Assembly: GCA_964549945.1 (NCBI GenBank)
Contig: CAZJXD010000060.1
Span: forward strand, 1 to 30,040
Direction of reading: 5' to 3'
Length of the DNA: 30,040 nucleotides
DNA from: B25-G16 sp964549945
GTDB taxonomy: Bacteria; Desulfobacterota; DSM-4660; Desulfatiglandales; B25-G16
The notes beneath the pieces are model-generated. The model saw only the letters and a list, made by a program, of their open reading frames with translations. It was not told the DNA's origin and made no database searches. Made by a program: the position numbers and the translations under genes. Below are positions 8,839-16,939 of this stretch, piece by piece (the first letter of the stretch is position 1; each line of letters begins with the position of its first letter).

Positions 8839-8922
8839 GGCCAAAGGCACCAGGCACGGGGCATGAGGTAAAAACTCTATGGATGTACCTTTACCCTAAG
8901 CCTTGTGCCCTACGCCTTGAGC
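8839..8922. repeat. Degenerate intergenic fold-back (GGCAC/CCTTGTGCC-type words)
   Basis: The left arm GGCACGGGGCATGAGGTAAA (8853-8872) and the right arm TTTACCCTAAGCCTTGTGCC (8890-8909) are approximate inverted complements around a short spacer, with weaker pairing outward (GGCCAAAGGCACC against TACGCCTTGAGC). The words TACCCTAAG and CTAAAGCG recur before livH (11821-11852), which suggests a dispersed repeat. It lies about 100 bases upstream of the livG start. Confidence 0.5.
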
Positions 8923-9027
8923 TATATGACTAAAGCGATTTGGGTCATATTTTAATCCAATGGTTATCTATTGGTTTGGGGAGCTTCGCTAAGAGTTCTA
9001 TACCTCATGATTGGAGGCCTATCAGGC

Positions 9028-9849
9028 ATGAATATCACAGGTGGAGTGAAGGGAGGAGAGGTTATCCTGAAGCTTGAAGATATCTTCATGGCCTTTGGCA
9101 AGGTGCAAGCCCTAAACGGGGTTGATCTAGAGGTGAGGAAGGGAGAGATACACTCCATTATCGGGCCGAATGGTGCCGGCAAGACGGTGATGATGAACTG
9201 CATCAACGGCCTTTACCGCCCACAAAGGGGAAATATCTATTTCAAGGGACAGCGGATCAACGGTCTTTCTCCTCATAAACGGGCCGAACTGGGAATCGGG
9301 AGAACCTTTCAGAAGCTGGAACTCTATGGGGGAATGACCGTACTTGATAATATCAGGATGGGCTCCCATATCCATCTCAAATCCGGCATCTTCAGCGGGT
9401 CCGTGTATGCAGGCAAGACGAAAAGGGAGGAGATAGAGGAGAGAAAATTCATCGAGGAGGAGATAATCGATCTGCTTGAGATCGAGGGTATCCGGGACCA
9501 GGTAGCCCACATGCTCCCCTATGGATTGCAGAAGAGGGTTGAGCTTGGAAGGGCTCTGGCGCTCAGGCCGGAGCTCATCCTCCTGGATGAGCCCATGGCA
9601 GGGTTGAACTTAGAGGAAGTGGAGGACATGGCAAGGTTCATCCTGGATATCAACGAAGAGGACCGCTGGAAGGTCACCTGTGTGCTGGTGGAGCACGATA
9701 TGGGGGTGGTGATGGACATCTCTCACAGGGTGCTGGTCCTCGATTTCGGCAATATGATCGTCGATGGACCACCTAAAAAGGTGAGCGAAAATCCTCAGGT
9801 TGTCAATGCATATCTCGGCGAGGAAGACCTCTATATAACGAGGAGATAG
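9028..9849 (+). CDS. Liv-type ABC transporter ATP-binding protein (LivG-like)
   Basis: One of the two cytoplasmic ATPases of a high-affinity branched-chain-amino-acid-type (HAAT) importer. Walker A GPNGAGKT is at residues 46-53; the LivG-type signature YGLQKRVELGRAL follows, then Walker B LILLDEPMAGLN and the switch-His region VEHDMGVV. I choose ATG 9028 (273 aa) because GGAGG lies ten bases upstream; an in-frame TTG at 8971 and an ATG at 9007 would add unconserved residues. LivG proteins are usually about 255 aa, in agreement. The stop is followed one base later by the ATG of the acyl-CoA synthetase, so the two are surely co-transcribed. Context suggests that the substrate is an organic acid rather than an amino acid. 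Confidence 0.93.
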   Translation: MNITGGVKGGEVILKLEDIFMAFGKVQALNGVDLEVRKGEIHSIIGPNGAGKTVMMNCINGLYRPQRGNIYFKGQRINGLSPHKRAELGIGRTFQKLELYGGMTVLDNIRMGSHIHLKSGIFSGSVYAGKTKREEIEERKFIEEEIIDLLEIEGIRDQVAHMLPYGLQKRVELGRALALRPELILLDEPMAGLNLEEVEDMARFILDINEEDRWKVTCVLVEHDMGVVMDISHRVLVLDFGNMIVDGPPKKVSENPQVVNAYLGEEDLYITRR

Positions 9850-9850
9850 C

Positions 9851-11773
9851 ATGGGTGAGGAGAATAGAGAGATAACGAAGGATCTGACTATTCCTCAGCT
9901 ATTCTACAAGCAATGCAAAAGGTACGGGAGCGAAAAGGTGGCCATGAGAGAGAAGGAGTTCGGAATATGGCGGCCTTTTACGTGGCAGGATTATTTTGAC
10001 AATGTGAAATACCTCTGCCTGGGAATGGTGAGCCTCGGGCTAAAGAGGGGGGACAAGGTCGCCATGATCGGTGACAACCGTCCGGAAGGGGTCTGGGCAG
10101 AGATGGCGACTATGTGCGCAGGTGCAATTCCGGTGTGGCTTTTCCAGGACTGTATGATGGAAGAGGTCAAATACATCGTTGATCATTCGGACACCAGGTT
10201 TTTTGTGGGAGAAACCCAGGAAGAGGTGGATAAGGCTTTGGCCATTATGACTGAGTGCCCAAAACTGGAATATATCGTTTGGGATGATCCCAAGGGTATG
10301 AGGCGCTACCACCAGGAATTTTTGATGAGCATAAAGAAGGTTCAGGGGCTTGGAAGGGAGCTCGATCACAAGGAACCGGGGCTTTTCGAGAAGTTGATCA
10401 ATGAAGGTCATGGGCAGGATATCTGTCTGCTGTTTTATACATCCGGGACCACGGCCCTGCCCAAAGGCGCACTTTTGACCCACTATAACATGCTGAGTAT
10501 GGGCAAAAATCTCATGGCAGTTGATCCCTGCTACGATACCGATGACTTCGTATCATATCTTCCCTTTGCATGGATCGGAGAGCAGATGATGTCCATATCC
10601 TGCGGACTTCAGATTGGCTATACCCTTAATTTCCCGGAGGAGCCTGAAACCGCACAGCCCAATATTAGAGAGATCGGCCCTCATGTCATGTTTGCCGCTC
10701 CACGGCTCTACGAGGGCCTGACACGGCAGGTTCAGGTGAAGTACCTGGACTCCACTTGGATAAAGAGAAAGGCCTATGGACTTGCTACCAAGATTGGCTA
10801 TTACGTGGCAGACCTCAAGTTTGAGAAGAAGCATATTCCATGGTACTGGAAAGCGCTCAATTATTTGGCATACGCGATTGTACAGAAAAAACTCAAGGAC
10901 CACCTCGGTATGTCTCGGCTGCGGCATGCCTATACCGGCGGTGCTGCAATGGGGCCCGATCATTTTCGATTCTTCCATGCATTGGGTGTGAACCTCAAGC
11001 AGATATACGGTCAGACAGAGATAGCCGGAATATCCGTCGTACACCGGGATGGCGATATCAAGTTCGACACCGTGGGAACCCCTATTCCTGAAACCGAGGT
11101 AAAGATCACAGAGGATGGAGAGATTATCTCCAAAAGCCCCTCGGTCTTTATAGGATACTATAAGATGGAGGAGGAAACGGAGAAGACCCTGAAGGAGGGG
11201 TGGCTCTACTCCGGTGATACTGGTTTTATCGACGAGGACGGTCACCTGGTGGTATTCGATAGATCAAAAGACGTGATGGTCCTTAACGATGGAAGGCCCT
11301 TTGCCCCACAATATCTGGAAAGTCGCCTGAAGTTCAGCCCCTATGTGCAGGATGCCTGGGTTATCGGGGATAAGCTTCCCTATGTAACCGCTGTGATGTG
11401 CATTGATTACTCCGTTGTGGGCAAGTGGGCGGATGAGCATAAGATTAGCTACACGAGCTATCCTGAGCTTTCCCAGGATCCACAGGTGTATGATCTAATC
11501 CAAAAGCAGATAGAGGAGGCCAATAAAGGTCTTCCGGAACCAGCCAGGATAAACAAATTCGTCAACCTCTTTAAGGCATTCGATGCGGATGATGATGAGT
11601 TGACCAGGACCAGTAAGCTCAGGAGGGGATTTATGGGCGAGCGGTATAAGGATATCGTCGATGCCCTGTATAAAAACGAAGGCAAGGTTCACCTGGATAT
11701 GACCATCACCTATGAGGATGGAAGGATACAGCCTATCGAGACAGATCTGCGAATTCAGGAAATAAAAATGTAG
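9851..11773 (+). CDS. Long-chain-type AMP-forming acyl-CoA synthetase
   Basis: Activates a carboxylic acid to its CoA thioester through an acyl-adenylate. The 640 residues have the ANL-superfamily motifs: P-loop YTSGTTALPKGALLTHYN, IYGQTEIAG, SGDTGFIDEDGHLVVFDR, and the C-terminal ELTRTSKLRR segment with the catalytic lysine. The length and the late DELTRTSKLRR region resemble the long-chain (Faa/FadD15-type) group. Its gene sits between livG (1-base gap) and livH (91-base gap), inside a complete Liv transporter set. This strongly suggests that the imported compound is the acid that it activates, for example a fatty or aromatic acid. Soluble or peripheral; no signal peptide or membrane segment seen. 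Confidence 0.93.
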   Translation: MGEENREITKDLTIPQLFYKQCKRYGSEKVAMREKEFGIWRPFTWQDYFDNVKYLCLGMVSLGLKRGDKVAMIGDNRPEGVWAEMATMCAGAIPVWLFQDCMMEEVKYIVDHSDTRFFVGETQEEVDKALAIMTECPKLEYIVWDDPKGMRRYHQEFLMSIKKVQGLGRELDHKEPGLFEKLINEGHGQDICLLFYTSGTTALPKGALLTHYNMLSMGKNLMAVDPCYDTDDFVSYLPFAWIGEQMMSISCGLQIGYTLNFPEEPETAQPNIREIGPHVMFAAPRLYEGLTRQVQVKYLDSTWIKRKAYGLATKIGYYVADLKFEKKHIPWYWKALNYLAYAIVQKKLKDHLGMSRLRHAYTGGAAMGPDHFRFFHALGVNLKQIYGQTEIAGISVVHRDGDIKFDTVGTPIPETEVKITEDGEIISKSPSVFIGYYKMEEETEKTLKEGWLYSGDTGFIDEDGHLVVFDRSKDVMVLNDGRPFAPQYLESRLKFSPYVQDAWVIGDKLPYVTAVMCIDYSVVGKWADEHKISYTSYPELSQDPQVYDLIQKQIEEANKGLPEPARINKFVNLFKAFDADDDELTRTSKLRRGFMGERYKDIVDALYKNEGKVHLDMTITYEDGRIQPIETDLRIQEIKM

Positions 11774-11812
11774 TTAGAGCGTATCGCTCACGGCTCACAG
11801 GAATAAAGAAAC

Positions 11813-11852
11813 TGCCCCTATACCCTAAGAGCTATGGGCTGTCAGCTAAAGC
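11813..11852. repeat. Short intergenic repeat words upstream of livH
   Basis: The 91-base gap between the synthetase and livH holds words such as TACCCTAAGAGCTATGGGCT and CAGCTAAAGCGG. Parts of these (TACCCTAAG, CTAAAGCG) recur upstream of livG at 8891-8937. It looks like a worn copy of a dispersed intergenic repeat. The livH ribosome site GGAGGGT lies just downstream. Confidence 0.35.
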
Positions 11853-11864
11853 GGAGGGTAAAGA

Positions 11865-12749
11865 ATGGAACTGTTTTTTATGACCCTTACCACCGGTATC
11901 ATGGTGGGTGGAATCTATGCCCTTGTTGCCCTGGGGTGGGTTTTGATCTACAAGTGCTCAGGGGTATTGAACCTGGCCATGGGAGAGTTGACCCTTTTCG
12001 GGGCCTACACCACACTCTATTTCTATTCGATCGGCATCCCTTTTGTGCTCAGCATCTTATGTACGCTGATCATTGGTATAGCTCTCGGCATTCTAACCGA
12101 ACGAATCTTCCTGGATAGGCTTATCGGAGAGCCAATTCTGTCCGTAATAATGGTAACCGTGGGCCTCTCTTTTTTCTTTAGGGGGCTGATTGAATTTATA
12201 TGGGGAACGGATACCAAGGTATTCGAGCCAGCCATATTCTCCCTTAAACCGTTTACCGTCGGTTTTCTGAAGATCTCAACCGTCTATTTCTGGTCCTTTG
12301 TGCTGGCCATTGTGCTCTTTCTCGTATTCGTGGCATTCTTTAAGTATACCCGCTGGGGGCTTTCCATGCAGGCAACGGCGGACGATGAAACGGCTGCCTT
12401 ATCGCTCGGTGTAAGTGCGCGTTTTGTGTATGCCGCATCCTGGGCCATTGCCTTTATGGCCGCGGGAGTCGGGGGGGCACTTCTGGGAAATATCAATGGG
12501 GTCAATATATCTGTGGGCTATCTGGGATTATTGGTGCTTCCAGCCGTAGTGCTGGGTGGTCTTAACTCCGTTCCAGGGGCAGTGGTTGGCGGGATTACCA
12601 TTGGGGTATTGCAGAATTTGGCGGGCACGTACCTAGATGCCTATTTTCCCGGTGGGGTGAAGGAGATATTTCCCTTTGCATTTATGGCTGTATTTTTGCT
12701 CTTTATGCCTTATGGGTTCTGGGGCTGGGTGAAGATTGAGAGGATGTAG
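11865..12749 (+). CDS. Liv-type ABC transporter permease (LivH-like)
   Basis: Inner-membrane permease of the HAAT family. The N-terminus has the family pattern GGIYALVALGWVLIYKCSGV followed by LNLAMGELTLFGAYTT. About eight membrane segments cover the 294 residues, and the cytoplasmic coupling region RWGLSMQATADDETAALSLG matches the EAA-like loop of LivH proteins. The C-terminal half has GLLVLPAVVLGGLNSVPGAV and VLQNLAG. GGAGGG lies eight bases before the ATG. It pairs with the following LivM-like permease to form the membrane channel, and the gene order is the same as in classic liv operons apart from the inserted ligase. Confidence 0.93.
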   Translation: MELFFMTLTTGIMVGGIYALVALGWVLIYKCSGVLNLAMGELTLFGAYTTLYFYSIGIPFVLSILCTLIIGIALGILTERIFLDRLIGEPILSVIMVTVGLSFFFRGLIEFIWGTDTKVFEPAIFSLKPFTVGFLKISTVYFWSFVLAIVLFLVFVAFFKYTRWGLSMQATADDETAALSLGVSARFVYAASWAIAFMAAGVGGALLGNINGVNISVGYLGLLVLPAVVLGGLNSVPGAVVGGITIGVLQNLAGTYLDAYFPGGVKEIFPFAFMAVFLLFMPYGFWGWVKIERM

Positions 12750-12754
12750 CTCGT

Positions 12755-12781
12755 AATTTTCAATTTTCAATTGTCAATTTT
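12755..12781 (+). repeat. AATTTTC low-complexity direct repeats
   Basis: The short gap between livH and livM contains tandem AATTTTC-type words (AATTTTCAATTTTCAATTG and a following TCAATTTT). It has no clear hairpin. A GAGGGAGATGGG ribosome site for livM follows. It resembles slippage-prone AT filler and may belong to the same worn intergenic-repeat background as other gaps here. Confidence 0.5.
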
Positions 12782-12801
12782 AGATTGAGGGAGATGGGTT
12801 C

Positions 12802-13899
12802 ATGACAAGGGTTTGGCTTCCATGCGGCGACTATCATCAAGACTATGCTGCGGATCATGGTTGGTGGCAGACCAACGTAATCAAGGGAAAGATAATTCTC
12901 CTGCTCCTGATCCTGTTCGTTGGATTCCCCCTGTTTTTAGACGAATACTGGCTTGGTGTTGCCAACATGATCGGCTATACCGCCCTCGGGGCCTTTGGCG
13001 TGCAACTCCTGATAGGCTATGCAGGATTGATAACCTTAGGCCATGCCGCCTTTATCGCCGTAGGCGCTTATACCAGCACACTCTTGATCCTGAGATTTCC
13101 GTGGCCTGAACTATTTATCGCCTGGGGGCTTGCATATCCCGCAAGCATTGTCATTGCCGCCATAGTTGCAGGCTTTTGGAGCGTTCTCTTTGGGCTGCCT
13201 TCAGCCAGGGTCAAGGGATTTTATCTCATTCTGACCACTATGGCAGCCCAGTTTATCACGGTAGATTTTATTCTCACCCAGTATGTCAGTAAGATCGGTG
13301 GCAGGGGACAGGCCTTCTCCCTTCCGCCGGGCACTATCAAGATAGGTCCCTGGCTTATTGATTCTGATACAAAGGTATATTTTTTAATGATTATTCTTGT
13401 GAGTCTTGTTGTTATGGTTATGGCCAATCTCTTAAGGAGCAGGGTTGGCAGGGCATGGATCGCAATCAGAGATAATGACATCGCCGCCGAGACCTTGGGG
13501 ATCAATATCGTCTGGTACAAACTTCTTAATTTCTTTGTGGCTGGCTTCATCGGAGGCATTGCAGGGGCATTCTGGGTAAGCAATCTTGCGGCCTTGAGCC
13601 CGGAGCACTTTCCCTGGTCCTGGTCGCTCTGGCTGGTGGGGGTAATACTTATCGGTGGCGCAGGGATAGACGGGGCGATATTCGGATCTATCTTTATGGT
13701 CATGGTCATGGAACTTCTACAGATGGCGGCTATACCCCTTGCGGGTTATTGGCCAAAGATTATGGTAAACTTCGCGTTTATAAAGGATATGGCCTTTGGA
13801 CTCGCGATATGTGCATTTTTGATCTATGAACCGCGCGGCATTTCATATCGCTGGTGGCAGGTGAAAAATTATTTTAATCTTTGGCCATTTTCGTATTAA
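12802..13899 (+). CDS. Liv-type ABC transporter permease (LivM-like)
   Basis: Second membrane subunit of the HAAT importer, 365 residues with about nine to ten membrane segments. Family motifs are visible: LLIGYAGLITLGHAAFIAVGAY, RVKGFYLILTTMAAQ, SRVGRAWIAIRDNDIAAETLGI (the coupling helix) and LGINIVWYKLLNFFVAGFIGGIAGAFW broken across the next membrane helix. The first roughly 30 residues (with DYHQDYAADHGWW) are a hydrophilic cytoplasmic extension before the first helix. The ATG at 12802 is preceded by GAGGGAGATGGG. The next gene, the binding protein, starts 122 bases later, with a short AT-rich inverted repeat and a possible micro-ORF between. Confidence 0.93.
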   Translation: MTRVWLPCGDYHQDYAADHGWWQTNVIKGKIILLLLILFVGFPLFLDEYWLGVANMIGYTALGAFGVQLLIGYAGLITLGHAAFIAVGAYTSTLLILRFPWPELFIAWGLAYPASIVIAAIVAGFWSVLFGLPSARVKGFYLILTTMAAQFITVDFILTQYVSKIGGRGQAFSLPPGTIKIGPWLIDSDTKVYFLMIILVSLVVMVMANLLRSRVGRAWIAIRDNDIAAETLGINIVWYKLLNFFVAGFIGGIAGAFWVSNLAALSPEHFPWSWSLWLVGVILIGGAGIDGAIFGSIFMVMVMELLQMAAIPLAGYWPKIMVNFAFIKDMAFGLAICAFLIYEPRGISYRWWQVKNYFNLWPFSY

Positions 13900-14025
13900 T
13901 ATAAAATCGTTTTCACTCCGTTTGATGATTTTATAGAGAAAGGAGGTGAGTCAATTCAGCAGGTAATCTCTTTGATTGTGGGGACTTTATTGAAGTTCTA
14001 CTTTAAAGAAGGGGGGAAGTTATGA
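13900..14025 (+). promoter_or_regulatory. Leader before the binding-protein gene: AT stem, perfect Shine-Dalgarno and possible ATT-started micro-ORF
   Basis: TATAAAATC (13900-13908) and GATTTTATA (13927-13935) form a 9-bp AT-rich stem immediately after the livM stop. Next comes AAAGGAGGTGA (13939-13949), an ideal anti-16S match, but no ATG, GTG or TTG lies at usable distance. An ATT at 13954-13956 is exactly 7 bases after AGGAGG and opens a 23-codon frame ending at TGA 14023-14025, which overlaps the ATG of the binding protein as ATGA. The stem could help to set the high expression normally needed for a periplasmic binding protein. Translation of the micro-ORF is an inference. Confidence 0.35.
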
Positions 14026-15305
14026 AAATGAAAAAGATTCTTATTTCAGTTGTCGCCTTGGTGTTCTTGTTCGGCCTTTCCTCTATGGCCGTGGCTAAAT
14101 CGATTGAGATAGGCGGTATAATGGATACCACCGGCGCCACCTCCGATGTCGGCAAAGATTACGCCCTTGGCATGGAGGAATCTTGGCACTATGTAAATGA
14201 TCAAGGAGGCATAAATGGGAATCCGGTAAAATATATCTGGTTTGACTACGGGTACCGGATTCCGGAGGCCTTGACTAAGTATAAGCTCCTCAAAAGGATG
14301 AGGGTAATCGCAATCATGGGATGGGGGACCGGCGATACCGAAGCCCTTTCACCAACCATTACCAAGGATAAGATACCTTACGTATCGGCTTCATACTCTG
14401 CACATCTGACCTGTCCAGTGGACTGGGCGGATAGAGAAGGGAAAAAACACACTGGAACGCCCTATAACCTCTTCTTTTCCTCGGACTACTCGACTAATGC
14501 AAGATCCTGTCTGACGGCCTGGTATGATAAGAAGTGGCCCAATAATCCGGACTATGGCAAGAGAAAACCCCGCCTTGCTTGCTCTTTCCATTTCGGACAT
14601 CCTTATTGCAGTGCCCCCATTGAAGCCATCAAGGATCATGCAAGAATGCTCGGCTTTGAGGTCTTGGGGGATCAGGATGTTACGCTCTTCGCCTTGGACA
14701 CCAAGAGCCAGATTATGGCGCTTCAAAAGGATAAGCCCGATATTATCTGGCATGGGAACACTACAATGTCGGTAGCCGCAACCATCAGGGATGCCTACGC
14801 ACTGGGTTTGAAGGCGGATCATATTATAAACAACTGGGGCTTTGATGAAAACCTTCCACGCCTTGCAGGAGATGCCATGAACGCACCGGATGCATTAACT
14901 GTTATGGGTGCTACTCCATGTAAATTCTTCGGCCAGCCTTCGGATAACATGGAGCATGTCATGGCATACGCAAAGAAATATAATCCCGGCATACCCGCGG
15001 AAAAACGGCTGATCAGAAGCGTCCAAGCCTGGGGCGACACCCTGGCCCTCTGGGAGGCGATGAAGCGTGCGGACAAGGCAGGCGATCTGACCGGCCCTGG
15101 GATCATGAAAAAGGGCTTTGAGACCATGAGAGACTTCCACATCGGCCTGGGCGCGGGCGATTTGACCTTCACCGCTGATGATCACAGGCCCACCACCGGC
15201 TGTCTGGTCCAGGAATGGAAAAACGGCAAATTCCAAGAGGTGGAGTTCGTGGATCTGAAGGCCAGGTGGCCGGAGAAGTACGAAAAAGAATGGCTTGGAT
15301 GGTAA
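14022..15305 (+). CDS. Periplasmic substrate-binding protein of the Liv-type transporter
   Basis: Binds the imported ligand in the periplasm and delivers it to the LivH/LivM permeases. The 427 residues start with a Sec signal peptide (KMKKILISVVALVFLFGLSS, cleavage likely after VAKS or AVA). The mature type I periplasmic-binding fold follows, with GGIMDTTGATSDVGKDYALG and VNDQGGINGNPVKY, the typical LivK-like opening strands and ligand-site turn. No lipobox is seen. GGGGGGAAGTT precedes the ATG. The binding pocket cannot be assigned to a ligand; the neighbouring acyl-CoA synthetase argues for an organic acid. Position between livM and livF is typical of these extended clusters. Confidence 0.92.
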   Translation: MKMKKILISVVALVFLFGLSSMAVAKSIEIGGIMDTTGATSDVGKDYALGMEESWHYVNDQGGINGNPVKYIWFDYGYRIPEALTKYKLLKRMRVIAIMGWGTGDTEALSPTITKDKIPYVSASYSAHLTCPVDWADREGKKHTGTPYNLFFSSDYSTNARSCLTAWYDKKWPNNPDYGKRKPRLACSFHFGHPYCSAPIEAIKDHARMLGFEVLGDQDVTLFALDTKSQIMALQKDKPDIIWHGNTTMSVAATIRDAYALGLKADHIINNWGFDENLPRLAGDAMNAPDALTVMGATPCKFFGQPSDNMEHVMAYAKKYNPGIPAEKRLIRSVQAWGDTLALWEAMKRADKAGDLTGPGIMKKGFETMRDFHIGLGAGDLTFTADDHRPTTGCLVQEWKNGKFQEVEFVDLKARWPEKYEKEWLGW

Positions 15306-15320
15306 TATGGAGGTTTCCGA

Positions 15321-16130
15321 TTGGATGCAGCGGAAAAAATCTTAATGATCAATAACATCGAGGTCAAATACCATGAGGTCATCCTGGTTTTAAAGGGTGT
15401 CTCTATCGAGGTGCCGAGAGGCGGGATTGTAGCACTCTTAGGTGCAAATGGCGCGGGCAAGAGCACCACGTTAAAGTCCATTTCGGGCCTCCTCAAGGTG
15501 GAAGTAGGTGCAGTTACCGACGGTGCCATCGAGTTTGAAGGCGTTACCATACATAAAAAATCCGCGGTAGAAATCGCCAAGATGGGCATCATACAGGTTA
15601 TCGAGGGTCGAAGGGTCTTCGAGCATCTCACCGTTGAGGAGAACCTCAAGGTGGGGGCACATCTGAGAAAGACGGGATCGGTCAGGGATGGCTTGGAGCT
15701 GGTGTACCATTATTTCCCACGGCTGAGGGAAAAGAGGAGTGAAACCGCGGGATTTGTGAGCGGAGGCGAGCAACAGATGGCGGTAGTCGGCAGGGCCCTG
15801 ATGACAGAGCCCAAGCTGGTGCTTTTAGACGAGCCATCCATGGGCCTTGCCCCCATGCTCATCCACGAGATATTCAATATCCTGATGCGGCTCAACAGCG
15901 AGGAAAATATATCTATCCTTCTGGTGGAGCAGAATGTGAAATTAGCCCTGAATGTGGCCCCCTATGCCTATGTCATGGAAACCGGTCGCATCGTCATGGA
16001 TGACACCTCGGAGAGATTAAAGGAGAATGAAGACATCAAGGACTTTTACTTAGGGCTCTCGGAGAAGGGAAAGACAAAGAGCTTCGCCGAGGTGAAACAC
16101 TACAAGCGCAGAAAGAGATGGTTAACATAG
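15321..16130 (+). CDS. Liv-type ABC transporter ATP-binding protein (LivF-like)
   Basis: Second ATPase subunit of the same importer. Walker A GANGAGKST starts at residue 41, the ABC signature is SGGEQQMAVVGRALM, Walker B is KLVLLDEPSMGLAP, and VEQNVKLAL carries the LivF-type Gln-rich switch region. The start codon is TTG at 15321: GGAGG lies exactly seven bases upstream (15309-15313), whereas the first ATG (15345) lacks a ribosome site. The protein of 269 aa exceeds typical LivF (about 235 aa) mainly by a basic tail ending HYKRRKRWLT. It closes the six-gene transporter-ligase cluster and is followed 27 bases later by a lipoprotein gene. Confidence 0.93.
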   Translation: MDAAEKILMINNIEVKYHEVILVLKGVSIEVPRGGIVALLGANGAGKSTTLKSISGLLKVEVGAVTDGAIEFEGVTIHKKSAVEIAKMGIIQVIEGRRVFEHLTVEENLKVGAHLRKTGSVRDGLELVYHYFPRLREKRSETAGFVSGGEQQMAVVGRALMTEPKLVLLDEPSMGLAPMLIHEIFNILMRLNSEENISILLVEQNVKLALNVAPYAYVMETGRIVMDDTSERLKENEDIKDFYLGLSEKGKTKSFAEVKHYKRRKRWLT

Positions 16131-16157
16131 CCCTAACATTTTGACAGGGAGGTTATT

Positions 16158-16751
16158 ATGCCTAAGAAATCTACCGTAGCATTAGTAGCTTTTATTTTCG
16201 GCATGGGAGCGCTGTTTTTCTCCTGTGCCGGCATGCAAACAAAACCAACAGAGGCCAACTTCAAGGCCCCGAATATAGCACTTGAATCAGTTGAGGTGAC
16301 CCAATATGATGGATATTGGGTGTATTCAAAGATGAAGCCCACCAAGGGCAAAGGGGGAGGTAGTGCGCCTTTACCATTAGCCGTTACCTTTAATATCACT
16401 AATCCGAATCCATACCCTGTTTTACTGGATGAGTACAGCTTTACCATAGCATTTGAGGAATTTGATATGGTTACCGTCAAAGGCTATGATACCCAGTGGA
16501 TTCCACCTGGGAAGACAAATCAGCTCAGGGCCGCAACTATGATTACGCCCAATACAGCTGTATTAAGTCTTTTGGTAACTGGGGGATTTAAATTAAAGGC
16601 CAAGGGGACCGATGCCTGGACTGCCATAGAGAAGTGGTGGACCACGATACCTGACATGGCCTTTCCCATTAACATCCATGAGGGGTCATTTGCTTTTACG
16701 GCTGATGGTGTATCCAAGGTACTCCCCTTCAAGGCTACCTACCCAAAATAA
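16158..16751 (+). CDS. LEA type 2 (WHy-domain-like) lipoprotein
   Basis: The 197-residue product starts with a lipoprotein signal: basic MPKKS, a hydrophobic stretch and a lipobox LFFSC with Cys at residue 23, so it should be lipid-anchored in the envelope. The mature part contains FNITNPNPYPVLLDEYSFTI, the hallmark of the LEA-2/WHy (water stress and hypersensitive response) domain, a beta-sandwich found in bacterial lipoproteins of mostly unknown role. A Gly/Lys-rich insertion (TKGKGGGSAPLP) precedes it. GGGAGG lies seven bases before the ATG. It is only 27 bases after livF and is followed by an intrinsic terminator, so it is probably the last gene of the transporter operon. A role in envelope handling of a hydrophobic substrate is possible but unproven. 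Confidence 0.85.
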   Translation: MPKKSTVALVAFIFGMGALFFSCAGMQTKPTEANFKAPNIALESVEVTQYDGYWVYSKMKPTKGKGGGSAPLPLAVTFNITNPNPYPVLLDEYSFTIAFEEFDMVTVKGYDTQWIPPGKTNQLRAATMITPNTAVLSLLVTGGFKLKAKGTDAWTAIEKWWTTIPDMAFPINIHEGSFAFTADGVSKVLPFKATYPK

Positions 16752-16783
16752 ACGCCAGGGAAGCAGCCCATAATTCCTTAATC

Positions 16784-16823
16784 TGGACCGCCAAAGACGG
16801 TATGTCCTTGGCGGTCCATTTGA
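16784..16823 (+). terminator. Intrinsic terminator after the Liv/lipoprotein operon
   Basis: An 11-bp perfect stem TGGACCGCCAA (16784-16794) and TTGGCGGTCCA (16808-16818) with a 13-base loop is followed by TTTGATTATT. It lies 33 bases after the lipoprotein stop and separates the transporter operon from the second ligase gene. Confidence 0.8.
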
Positions 16824-16939
16824 TTATTGACTTTATCCACATATTCGGATACACGGAATTGACGATCCCATTGGTTTCTAAAACCTAAAAACTTCATTTC
16901 AGATATCCCACATAGATATCAATTCCAGGAGGACGAGCC

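Larger units (their letters stand above)
8441..9027. other. Gene-free stretch between the dGTPase gene and the Liv cluster
   Basis: About 590 bases without a convincing gene. The left part (8441-8700) is very AT-rich and contains a perfect -35 hexamer TTGACA at 8567-8572. A strong bidirectional terminator follows at 8714-8750, then a degenerate fold-back of GGCAC/CCTTGTGCC-type words at 8839-8922. A 62-codon minus-strand frame at 8526-8714 has no recognisable features, and its start codon lies at the edge of the terminator stem. Confidence 0.6.

Noticed and set aside
8971..9027. Upstream TTG/ATG starts of the LivG-like ATPase
   Set aside because: The added residues are unlike LivG N-termini, while GGAGG is well placed for the ATG at 9028.
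9610..9852. Minus-strand frames under the transporter genes, including 10553-11245
   Set aside because: They are antisense shadows of strongly conserved ABC and ligase genes.
10776..11091. Overlapping plus-strand frames within the acyl-CoA synthetase
   Set aside because: They lie in alternative frames of a gene whose main frame holds all ANL motifs without interruption.
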